From: Spirometra erinaceieuropaei
Lineage: Eukaryota > Platyhelminthes > Cestoda > Diphyllobothriidea > Diphyllobothriidae
NCBI GenBank assembly: GCA_902702965.1
Contig: CACRXP010000387.1
Location: forward strand, 460,052-524,051
Direction: 5' to 3'
Length of the DNA: 64,000 nt
The notes below the pieces were generated by a model that saw only the letters and a list, made by a program, of their open reading frames with translations, searched no databases and had not been told where the DNA came from. Of this stretch, positions 33,081 through 42,634 are shown one piece after another. The translations under genes were made by a program, and so were the position numbers. Position 1 is the stretch's first letter. Each line of letters opens with the position of its first letter.

Positions 33081-34147
33081 GTAGTCAGTTGGCAGACGAG
33101 TGCGACCGAAAGGTAAGAGAGGCCGCGAAGTAAGGTTGGTTTGGGTGATGCAATGACAATTAAAAGCTGTCTGTTAGCTAGCCCATTCCTGATTTACTTA
33201 CGCGGGCGATGCATAAAATTTAGGTCAATGCGTACTCCCACGTTCACATATGGCCGCTGTCGTGAGTGCGCGCATTCACTGAGCGTTCGTGCGTGTATGC
33301 GCGTCCTGGACTGACAGCACATGGGAACGAGACGCCACTGGGCAGAAGGATTGACGGCCCAGTTACTAATTCACTGCGGCAAAGACGATATTGAAACCAA
33401 TCGAACGTCGCGGGAAAAAATGCGCGAACAAAACGCAGTCACACGGGAATTCAGACAAACAAAGCTGATTCGTTCATGATTCCGAGGGCGCATTGAACGG
33501 GGAGGGAGGGTGGGAAGGGATTGAACGATTTAATGATGACAAAACCTACTTCTCCAGTGCGTGTGCGTGCGTGTGTTTGCCTCTCGCAAACTGGATGTAA
33601 ACGGGCATGACAATATTGCAGCGAATTTTCTTTTAGCTGATTGGTTATCAGCTTTGCAGATGTTTTACCCAGAATAAAATAAAATTAAGGAAGATGGCGC
33701 AAATAACTTACTGGCAAAAGTATGGTACGATTGGTTCGTTTATCTGGACGCACAAACGGCAAGCATTAAGGCAAATTAGGCAAAACTAGTAAGTGGTTAA
33801 ATTTTTAAATACCGAAAAATAAGCAGAGCTTTATTTATAAAACCGGGCTGTACAAACGTGGGCTTAAATAAGCTTGCAGGTATTATTTGAATAAAGGCAA
33901 TGAGGCCCTCTGGCAAACCTGCCTCGGGTTATTTTTAACGATGTATCTTATGACTGGGATGCAACGATGAAACGTGAGACTGACATTTTGGTCTGATACC
34001 AACGGAAAACACAATTATTTGGTGATCATCTAATTATGCTGCTGACGACCAGGCTGTTCATGAGAGAAACCCACGGTTTATGGACAATTATATCATAGTT
34101 ACTAAAGCGTTTGTGTTGTCATCCACAATTAACCATCGACCCAATTT
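33081..34147. other. Spacer between two divergent LINE fragments
   Basis: About 1.07 kb, AT-rich in its right half, with no recognised gene. Both neighbouring LINE copies are truncated toward this spacer. Confidence 0.5.
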
Positions 34148-34291
34148 TTGCGAAAACTGGGCTTCAAGATGATCACAAACGATTATGCTGATGGTCCCTC
34201 GTTAAGCATTAGTATGGGTATATCGAATGACCCGCAGCTAAAAACCCAAACATTGCCTTCTCTAATGCAAACATCGATAACCACGTTGCTA

Positions 34292-34292
34292 T

Positions 34293-34330
<38 letters not shown>
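34292..34330. repeat. (ACT)n microsatellite
   Basis: About thirteen perfect ACT units, immediately upstream of the (TTC)n tract. Confidence 0.95.
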
Positions 34331-34331
<1 letters not shown>

Positions 34332-34420
34332 CACACCCACCACTATGAGCACTGCTACCATCGTCATTGCTGCTATTTACGATGCTGCCATCACCGCTTT
34401 TCTTTTTCCTCTTCCCCCTC

Positions 34421-34492
34421 TTCTTTTCTTCTTCTTCTTCTTCTTCTTCTTCTTCATCATCATCATCTTATTCTTCTTCTTCTTCTTCTTCT
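34421..34492. repeat. (TTC)n/(ATC)n compound microsatellite
   Basis: A TTC run is interrupted by four CAT/ATC units. The surrounding 34350-34560 is triplet-biased low-complexity DNA. Confidence 0.92.
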
Positions 34493-35080
34493 ATTATTAC
34501 CGCCACGAATAGTTCTGCTGTTTCCACTGAGATTACTGCTATCAGTAGCGTCGAGGATATTTTTAATATGAAGGTTATAAGTACCTTTGTTATTGTCATT
34601 GCACAGAGTATACCTTGACCGTCCGACCGATGCAAACGAAGCGACCTTCTGCCAATGTCACCGTCTTGCACAGCAAAGATTGTGAGAAATACAGGATGCC
34701 TAAATGGCTAGCAGGGTCGACGAGATCCAGGGGTATGCCGACCGTGATAGAAAGAACTTCTTCGATGCAGCCAAGGCGATCTGCGGCTCCCAACAAATGA
34801 CACCGCGCCGCTTCTCAGCTCAAGTGACTCAACACTTCCGATAGATATGTCGCAGATTCCGAAACTCTGGGCCGAGTACTTCAGAAGCGTCCTTGACTGC
34901 CCCTCTACAATCTCCGACGCCGTTATCGAGCGCCGTGCAACAACTCTCAAGCAGGAAACACCAGGTTTGAATGCGATCCCAGCAGAAATCTACAAGCACG
35001 GTGGCCACCGACTGATAAACCAACTCACGGCACTATTCTGGGAGATGTGGCGACAGGGACAGGTCCGTCAGGACTTCAAA

Positions 35081-35090
35081 GACGTAACCA
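35081..35090. repeat. Target-site duplication, left
   Basis: GACGTAACCA, the LINE sequence before the PLE insertion, is repeated at 35912-35921. Confidence 0.8.
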
Positions 35091-35162
35091 ATACAAGCGA
35101 AGAGGCGAGTCCCAGGAAGCAGTCTTTAAGAAGAAGACACGATCGCCGGGACAAGAGCTTTA

Positions 35163-35209
35163 TTAGCCTGACGTTTCGGATTCCTGCTCGAATCCATCAT
35201 CAGAGACAT
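35163..35209 (-). ncRNA. Hammerhead-ribozyme-like motif, left arm of PLE pair
   Basis: This is the mirror copy of the motif at 35826-35872, with one difference in the stem II loop (GAGCAG instead of GCGCAG). All core bases are kept. Confidence 0.55.
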
Positions 35210-35825
35210 AAGTAGATAAGGGTGGTTCATGCACATGCGGCTGCAGTATTTACAGGATGCAGTAGCCATGCTACCGCATACCTATGAATGTTCACGGTTC
35301 CCTCCCCTTCATCAGGGATCGTTGCACGTGGCGTGATGGCCGATATTCGCGTCGCTAATTGCTGCAACTTCATCACGTGCGTTGGATGTTGGTGTGATGA
35401 TTGCTCGACCATCTGACGCACCGACCCTGGTGTTGGGACAAGTGTTCACATGTGCACCCTCCGCGTGGCCAAGTACTCCGCCTAGACTGGCCCCCAGTCT
35501 ATTAACAAGTGCAATGATCTTCCCATTCAATACGGCGTGCTGAGACTTCGTCTAGGCGGAGTAATTGGCCACGCGGGGATCGCCCTGGTGAACACTCTTC
35601 CCAACACCCGGGTCAGCGCGTCAGATGGTCGAGCAATCATCACACCAACATCCAACTCACGTGATGAAGTTGCAGCAATTAACGACGCGAATGTCGGCCA
35701 TCACGCCACGTGCAACGATCCCTGATGAAGGGAGGGAACCGTGAACATTCATAGGTATGCGGTAGCATGGCTACTGCATCCTGTAAATACTGCAGCCGCA
35801 TGTGCATGAACCACCCTTATCTACT

Positions 35826-35872
35826 TATGTCTCTGATGATGGATTCGCGCAGGAATCCGAAACGTCAGGCTA
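35826..35872 (+). ncRNA. Hammerhead-ribozyme-like motif, right arm of PLE pair
   Basis: The core CTGATGA (35833-35839) is followed by stem II GGATTC/GAATCC (35841-35846, 35853-35858), then GAAACGTC. The sequence GTCT before the core can pair with AGGC after GTC (stem I). The ACGT step is palindromic, as in short-stem-III hammerheads that work as dimers. An extra T after CTGATGA is a caveat. Confidence 0.55.
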
Positions 35873-35911
35873 ATAAAGCTCTTGTCCCGGCGATCGTGTC
35901 TTCTTCTTAAG

Positions 35912-35921
35912 GACGTAACCA
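35912..35921. repeat. Target-site duplication, right
   Basis: This is the second copy of GACGTAACCA, after which the LINE reading frame resumes. Confidence 0.8.
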
Positions 35922-37410
35922 TCATCTATCTACGCAAGCGCAAAGGGGACCGCCATCTCTGTGATAGCCACAAAGGCATATCACTACCCAACATCCCTGG
36001 GAAGATCTTTGCTCCCATTCTCCTCAATCGTCTCAACGGTCACTTCGAGCAAGGACTACTGCCAGAAAGCCAATGTGGCTTCCGACGACACCGCGGGACC
36101 ACCGACATGGTCTTTGCCGCTCGCCAACTATAAGAGAAGTGTCGGGAAATGCGAATCCATCCCTCATTACTTTCTCGGACTTGACGAAAGCCTTCGACGC
36201 GGTTAATCGTGAGGGATTGTGGAAGATCATGAGGAAATTCGGATGTCCTGAATAATTCACGCTGACGGTACGTCAGCTCCACAACAGGATGATGACACGC
36301 GTCACGGACAAGGGCGTAATCTTCGAGGTACCCACAGTGACCAATGGAGTGGAGCAGGGCTGCGTACCCGCTCCCATCCCTTTCAGTCCCATGTCCTCTG
36401 CCATGCTGATGGACGCCTACTATGATGAGCGTACTGGGATAAGCATCGCCATAACGCAACAGTGCGCGACCTGCCGTTCGCCGACGACAGCGCGCTCAAC
36501 ACCACGGCCGAAGTAGACATGCAACGGATAACGGACCTCTTCGTCGCCAACTAACTTCGGCCTGACAATTAACACGTGCAAAACGGTGGTCGGGCACTAA
36601 CCGTCACCGAACGTTAAATACAACTCCCCTCGGATCACTGTTAACAGCAACCAACTTCAAACCGTGGACAACTTCGCCTCTCTAGGAAGCACACTCTCAC
36701 GCAACGCAAACGTCGACGATGAGGTCGTCCGTCGGCGCTCCAAATCTAGTCAGGCTTTTGGCCGGTTGCAAGCCTCCATATGGACTCGTAACGACCTTCG
36801 ACTGAAAACCAAGTTGAAGATGCACAAGGCCGTCGTCTTGACGGCATTCCCATACGGAGCGGAATCCTGGGCCGTCTACGCAAGCCATGCCAGGAAGCTC
36901 AAACACCTCTATCTCAACTGCCTTCACGGAATACTGAAGCTGAGATGGCAGGACAGGATCCCGGACACGGAAGTCCTGGAACGGACCAGATTCCTCAGCA
37001 TACCCGTCTTGCTGAGGCAAGTGCAACTGCAACTAGCTGGTGAGAATGGACGACGCTCGCCTACCACAGCAACTCTCCTACGGAGGTGTCGCCATGCGTG
37101 CTCGCTGACCGGCAGGACTAAAAAGCCGCTACAAGGGCACTTTGAAGAATTCTCTTAAGCTATTGCATGTCAACTCAGAGGTCTGGGTTGACCTCACCCA
37201 GAAAAGACCGGTCTGGAGAAGAGAATTGAAGGCCGGCAAGGGTATCTACGAGGCAAACCGGATCGCCGCCGCCAAAGCCAAGAAGGAGGCTAACAAGTCA
37301 CAAGTGCCTCCACTCTTCAATGCCAACTGCCAGCTGCTTCCAACATGCCCGCGCTGCCAACGCACATTCTGCGCACGAACCGGCTTCGTGGGAAATCTCC
37401 GGAAATAATG

Positions 37411-39081
37411 CATCAACAACCCGGCAATGTTGACTTCTCCTTACACGAATACCCCTGTTACCGGCCCCCCCCCCGACTCAAACCCCGCGACGACTACCAC
37501 TCCAGTCACCGATGAGCAGACTGCCGATGCCCAGCCGCCATCGATGTCCGACATCATCCGCCCCGCCCCGAATGCTGCGTCGGTCACAGCGGCCAGCTCC
37601 GCCAGCAACACGACCTCACACTCTCTCCATCGTTGGAACAACATTCAACATAAATGCGCTTGTACTCCCGCTGGGTATACAGGTCGTGTGTACGGTCGCC
37701 CAGTGACTTGTGTCATCCTCTCCTCTTTGTGACCCATTATTGCTGGTGGTTAAAATCCTGCTCAAGTGTTTGTTATGGACCAGGAGGTGTAGTAATACAC
37801 CTAGATGAGGGTTTGGCCGTGCCAGCCGACTCCGGTCTTCTTGACTTTGTCATGACACGGGGCCCAGGTGGGAAGGAGGGAGTGCGATAGACGCTGCGCA
37901 AGTCTACGCCTACCATAAACCAATTTACGTACATGTCACTGTACCTGCTCTCACCTTACTTTACAGCACTCGGTGGACATCGTCAGACGCGACGGTCGAA
38001 CCGTTAGCAAAACCATATTAATATCATTATAAGGAATACTGCCGGAAATCGCACTGTTAACTCTACTATCAAGACCAAAATGCCTGCTAGCTAAATAAAA
38101 GTACCGCAAGTTTCATTACCAATATTACCACTGCTACGTCGACTGCTGCTGCTGCAACTAGTACTGCCATTATTACTAATATCGATGCTAATATTATTTT
38201 CAATGTGGTCAACGATGTTATTAACAATATTTCTGGCACTACTACTGCCGCCACCGCTGCAACCGCTGCAGTTACTAGTAATATTATTGCTATTATCACA
38301 TCAGCGATAGGGACAGTAAAATAGCTCGAAGCTTATAAAAAATGACCATCATGACAACAAATTTTCCTATTTTAAATGTCGCCACGGCGGATTAAATCCG
38401 GCCGAATAATTTAAGACATCTAAGACTATTACTACTAATAAAATGCAACATCCCGCTTACTGTGACTGATTATAATGCTGCAAAATCGTTAAGAATTCTG
38501 CAACTAAAAATATCACCAATCCTGAGAGGATTGGTTTTGTTGTCAATGCTATGAAAATTATGTAATTGCACTGACACAGCCACAGCTGCATATGGTGTTT
38601 TAATGAGCATGTCTAAGCACTTAGCCCAAAGACCTTAGTGAGCATTTTGTCTGAACAGATAATAATTCTGAGATTTACCACTTCTACAGTAAAACCTAGG
38701 ATGTTGTTCCAATTTCTTGCCTGATGTACTATCTCCAGAGACTTGTAGACAAAACAACGAAGAACCTCGCCACATGCAAAATAAGCATGTTCGTTGTTTT
38801 GATTTTTTCTGAGGAACCGAAAATGCTAACACTGTTTACTCCTTACCCGCTGCGTTGGCGTGTGCATGTGTGTGCTTTGTCCAAAAAAAGGGTCAGGCGG
38901 TGGGTTTGCTAGGCCGACTTTGGGGCTACATCGGACTCCGCAGGCATTATTGAGAATGAGCAATCATAAAAAATGCCAACATTGGGGTGTGGTGGCTGTT
39001 AGGGAGACAGGAACCACAATGGAATCGCGGTCTTAAGCAAAAAGAACACGCGTCGCATCAGTCCAAGCCGGCTGGGAAATA
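37411..39081. other. Repeat-rich intergenic DNA
   Basis: This includes LINE 3' flank: a Pro/Thr-rich frame at 37427-37732 looks like a decayed continuation of the LINE tail. The stretch 37700-37990 is GC-rich and looks like dispersed-repeat DNA of unknown class. A triplet-biased low-complexity tract lies at 38087-38299. No gene. Confidence 0.5.
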
Positions 39082-40075
39082 CAGTGCGTGACCTATCTCA
39101 TGAAATGTTGGCTGAAATTCTGAAATGCGTTTTCGCTTGGGAAGGATTACTTGGTCGCGGTTGTGAAACTGATTATCATAAGGCACACTCTTATAACATT
39201 TTGGACTCGGCAGGATGTCGGCTTTAAAATGCCCTACTTCCCAATCTCCTGTAGAAAGCGTGCTCGGTAAAAAATGACTGCTTAAGTAGCATTCATTTTT
39301 CCCATTGATTTTCGATGGTCTTGGAAATTCAAATATATTTTATAGAAACCGCAAACAAAATGTGCTTTCTTTTAGTCAATCAATAGAGAATCACGTCTTC
39401 TTTATATTTTATACTCAAGAAAGGAGAATAATTAGGTTTTAAAAAAGTTTCTAATTATGAGACTTTTTAAGACCGCGATATGTCCATTCAAATAGCATCG
39501 TACCTGGCCGTTTACCACTGCTCCTCATGAAATGTGCAGCATGGTCCGCATCCATTGCAACATTTTGTGGACCCTGTATAATATATCTTTAATGACATAG
39601 AAAAATATGGGATTTTCTTTACGCGGAACGCGTGCACCTTGTAGAGTGAAATCACTAAGCGCTAATTGAACGAATGATCAGGTTCCAAATTTTTCGGCAA
39701 TTAGAAAAAGTTTTTAAAACCTAATTATTCTCCTTTCTTGAGTATAAAATATAAAGAAGACGTGATTCTCTATTGATTGACTAAAAGAAAGCACATTTTT
39801 ATTTGTGGTTTCTATAAAATATATTTGAATTTCCAAGACCATCGAAAATCAATGGGAAAAATGCATGCTACTTAAGCAGTCATTTTTTACCGAGCACGCT
39901 TTCTACAGGAGATTGGGAAGACGGGCATTTTAAAGCCGACATCCTGCCGAGTCCAAAATGTTATAAGAGTGTGCCTTATGATAATCAGTTTCACAACCGC
40001 GACCAAGTAATCCTTCCCAAGCGAAACCGCATTTCAGAATTTCAGCCAACATTTCATGAGATAGGTCACGCACTG
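39082..40075. mobile_element. Foldback (palindromic TA-flanked) element, copy 4
   Basis: This is the best-preserved copy: 994 bp, flanked by TA (39080-39081 and 40076-40077), with ends CAGTGCGTGACCTATCTC and the perfect complement GAGATAGGTCACGCACTG. The arms are about 400 bp with very high complementarity. The core near 39530-39660 is asymmetric and opposite to copy 3. No ORF. Confidence 0.88.
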
Positions 40076-40427
40076 TATATGCGTGAAACTAGCCGGCCAG
40101 TCTGCGTGAGCTGCTGTATCGAATGCACGTAAAACTTTGCTCACGTGTACGACCCAAATATTCGAGAAGATCACGCTAAGTGCTTGCGACGTGAGAAATG
40201 ATCAATCAACGTGCAACACGCCATAGGCTAGAATATTGCAGAATTCCCACCACGATTGGCTCGCCATTGGCCGAAAGGTTCTAGAACGACCAGAATTCCA
40301 ATAAATAGGTGGGAATTGATAAGCTAAGGGATCGGCTTTTTTCTGCTGACCTAAAATAAAGTGTTCGTTTCCAGAACCCACTTCTCTTCCAGTACACCCA
40401 TCGTGATAGAACAAACGGGCTACGCAA
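40076..40427. other. Region upstream of Gypsy gag, possible LTR remnant
   Basis: This contains CCATTGGCC and AATAAATAG-like runs and AATAAAG about 70 bp before the gag ATG. That would suit an LTR plus leader, but no second LTR copy was found, so this is only a suggestion. Confidence 0.3.
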
Positions 40428-41281
40428 ATGTCCGGAATTATGATTGCAGCAGGACAAATGCAACAATTCCTAGACGCACAAAGGGCCAGCTTCGCAACTT
40501 TGTCATCAGAAATGCTGAAGAACTGGACTCCGATTAAGAAGAACAAGATAAATGAACTTGAAGAGTATATCACAGAATTTACATACGATCCCGATAGATG
40601 CACAAATTTTGAAGTGTGGGACCGAAAATACGCACTACTCTTTGAATAGGACGGCTCGCAGTCGGAAATGAAAGACAATGTGAAAATCCTACTTTATAAG
40701 CTGGGTCAGCAAAACATAAGTGAAACGTGAAATTTGTTTTACCTTTCAATTGAGCACACAATAAGGAATTCGAAGCCTTTATTCAGTTTCTCAAAGTCAC
40801 TGTTTAACAGACGTTATGAGTGTTTGAAATGGGAAAGGCCGCCCCATGAAGACTATTTTGACCTAGCTGGTCAGCGAAATGACGCCTATCACCAAGCCGA
40901 CCCAGAAAAGGCCACGAGCCAGAAGATCAAGATCAATCTTATTACCAAAGCTTTGACGTATCCGGAGGACGCTGACGTACACACACGGCTACTTGCCTAG
41001 CTAGATCATCAAGCAAAGATGACGGTGCGAGAATTAGCGGAAGAGTGCGTGCTAATAATGTATATCAAGAGCGACAGTGGACCGATTGGTGACATAGCCA
41101 TCCAGTACGCGTGTATGATAAAAAAGCTAGAAAACCGAGGGAGAACTGCAGTTCTTCAAGGAAACCGTAAACAGCCCGTTGGCAGTGTGGTGGATGGCAC
41201 TTTGTGTCCGATTGCCATTATCGCACCAGACTATGTTGCAAGTGTTCCAGGCTCGGTTATAAAGCGACGCACTCGTGCTAA
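40428..41281 (+). pseudogene. Ty3/Gypsy retrotransposon gag remnant
   Basis: This is a decayed capsid gene. Frames opening at 40428, 40734 and 41019 read FVNWD-like (FEVWDRKYALLF), SLFNRRYECLKWERPPHEDY and MTVRELAEECVLIMYIKSD, in the order seen in flatworm Gypsy gag. Near 41183-41281 a different frame gives a Cys/His cluster (CGGWHFVSDC then CCKCSRLGYKATHSC), which looks like a nucleocapsid zinc knuckle. Internal stops (for example after LLFE) and frameshifts show it is inactive. Protease, RT and RNase H are absent downstream. Confidence 0.72.
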
Positions 41282-41339
41282 ACAGCTGAGTCCATGAAAG
41301 ACACACAATGTGTTAGGCCAACAGGATTCACCACTGCTC

Positions 41340-41600
41340 AGTTGCAAACAGAGAAAGTAGAATATCATTACCGAAAAAGACAGGAGAGACTTCAGTGACC
41401 ATTTCTGGCTTATTAGCCGTCGTCAGCCAGTCATGCCCAACCGCGAAGTCTGAAATACCTGGGGCTCGATCCTGCAATCTGCTGGTTAGGAGTCCAACGC
41501 TCCTAAACACTAGGTCACGGGCTCGTTGTCCTGTCGGTTGCAATCGGGTACACAAAATGGTAGGAGGACGCTCACCGATCACGTTGCGGAACTCACTCGT
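41340..41600 (-). repeat. tRNA-derived SINE, copy 1
   Basis: On the minus strand there is an A-box-like TGACCTAGTGTTTAGGAG, a tRNA-like arm TTGGACTCCTAACC, and B box GGATCGAGCCC (41461-41474). A core then reads CTGACGA, GGCT-AATA-AGCC, A, GAAA (41396-41427). A diverged second copy lies at 47310-47480. It interrupts the Gypsy remnant between gag and the integrase piece. Confidence 0.7.
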
Positions 41601-41662
41601 CCCGTCGTTTCTCGGGGCTTTCCCGCCAGCAGCGAAACAGCGTTGAACATCATTGAAGAATG

Positions 41663-41830
41663 CTTAACGTAATTCCGGCCAAACATCAACAACAGGCTTT
41701 GCCTTCACTCCATGCTGTAGACCGAGTTAGGACCCGCATAAAACAACCAGCCCGGGATTATGCATATTGGCCAGGAATTGATGAAGATATGGACTTTTTC
41801 AGTCGAAGTTATGATACATGTGGAAGTTAG
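41663..41830 (+). pseudogene. Ty3/Gypsy integrase zinc-binding (HHCC) fragment
   Basis: A 55-codon open frame reads VIPAKHQQQALPSLH, ARDYAYWPGIDEDMDFFSRS and YDTCG, then TAG. This is the typical integrase N-terminal zinc-binding region that precedes the catalytic core. The first His of the motif is kept, the second is unclear, and only the first Cys is seen before the break. The pol region between gag and this piece is missing. Confidence 0.75.
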
Positions 41831-42190
41831 GGCGCACACCGATCTATTGGCTTCACGAAGCAAACAAGCTCCCGCATTCTCTGTCGTACCTCCTTGCTGC
41901 TATTATGACTTGGCCGACTTCGACCTGATAATTGGTTGCCTGTTCGTGACCTTTGTCACAAATACGGAGCTTGTTTGCTTCGTGAAGCCAATAGATCGGT
42001 GTGCGCCCTTTCCTGTTTGAATAAATACCCGATCTGCAGCGACAGAGAATGACAGGTGGCGAGGCGCTGATGAACTTCGGTTCGATGAAGTGCTTATGAC
42101 CCATCTGGTAGACCCCAGTGGTGGATCAACTGCGCCAGGTGCGTCTGTGCGCATGTTTGTGTTTCTGATCCCAGCTGCTGGTGGTCAGGG

Positions 42191-42246
42191 TTATGATTGG
42201 CTGAATGAAGGCACAATAAGCCCGAAACAGTACTGTATCAACCTAC
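42191..42246 (+). ncRNA. Hammerhead-like motif in 375-bp repeat, left arm
   Basis: The order is GATTGG, CTGAATGA, stem II GGC/GCC, GAAA, CAGTACTG, TA, TCAACC. GATTGG and TCAACC can pair as stem I (5 of 6), and CAGTACTG is a palindromic stem III. The extra A in the core (CTGAATGA for CTGATGA) may abolish activity. Confidence 0.4.
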
Positions 42247-42391
42247 CCGCATTCTTTGTCGTCCCTCCTTGCTGCTATTATGACTTGGTCGACTTCGGCC
42301 TGGTAATTGGTTGCCTGTTCGTGACCTTTGCCACACATACGGAGCTTGTTTGCTTCGTGAAGCCAATAGATCGGTGTGCGCCCTTTCCTGT

Positions 42392-42395
<4 letters not shown>

Positions 42396-42425
<30 letters not shown>
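42396..42425. repeat. (TA)n at palindrome centre
   Basis: About 15 TA units separate the two arms of the PLE terminal-repeat array. Confidence 0.95.
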
Positions 42426-42430
<5 letters not shown>

Positions 42431-42577
42431 CAGGAATGGGCGCACACCGATCTATTGGCCTCAGGAAGCAAAGAGGCTCCGTATGGGTGGCAAGGCTCAC
42501 GAACAGGCAACCAATTACCAGGCCAAAGTCGGCCAAGTCAAAATAACAGGGAGGAGGGACGACAGAGAATGCGGGTA

Positions 42578-42634
42578 GATTGATACAGTACTGTTTCGGG
42601 CTTATTGTGCCTTCATTCAGCCAATCATAACCCT
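42578..42634 (-). ncRNA. Hammerhead-like motif in 375-bp repeat, right arm
   Basis: This is the same motif on the minus strand, with the same CTGAATGA core. The downstream pairing strand is slightly changed (TCAATC). Confidence 0.4.

Larger units (their letters stand above)
35091..35911. mobile_element. Inverted pair of PLE 3' ends inserted in the LINE
   Basis: An insertion of about 820 bp splits the LINE codons for FKDVT and TIIYL. It is flanked by a direct repeat GACGTAACCA (35081-35090 and 35912-35921). Removing it restores the RT reading frame. Its halves are reverse complements (about 35123-35500 and 35545-35910) meeting near 35510-35540. Each half has an open reading frame ending GHHATCNDP and a terminal hammerhead-like motif pointing outward. 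This fits two 5'-truncated PLE copies joined 5' to 5' (inference). The left half has about 33 extra bases at its outer edge. Confidence 0.75.
34615..37410 (+). mobile_element. LINE retrotransposon fragment (RT plus terminal zinc-finger), interrupted by a PLE pair
   Basis: This is the 3' part of a non-LTR element. The pieces in order are: RLREIQDAWMA and EIQGYADRDRKNFFDAAK (about 34680-34790), DAIPAEIYKHGG-like (about 34970-35000), then, across the insertion, QDFKDVTIIYLRKRKG; NRLNGHFEQGLLPESQCGFR; a FADD catalytic box at 36477-36488; FASLGSTLSRNANVDDEVV; LRWQDRIPDTEVLERT; IYEANRIAAAKAKKEA; and a terminal finger CPRCQRTFCART in which the usual His is Asn. Several stops and frameshifts make it inactive. 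No endonuclease domain is present, so it is 5'-truncated. Confidence 0.88.
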
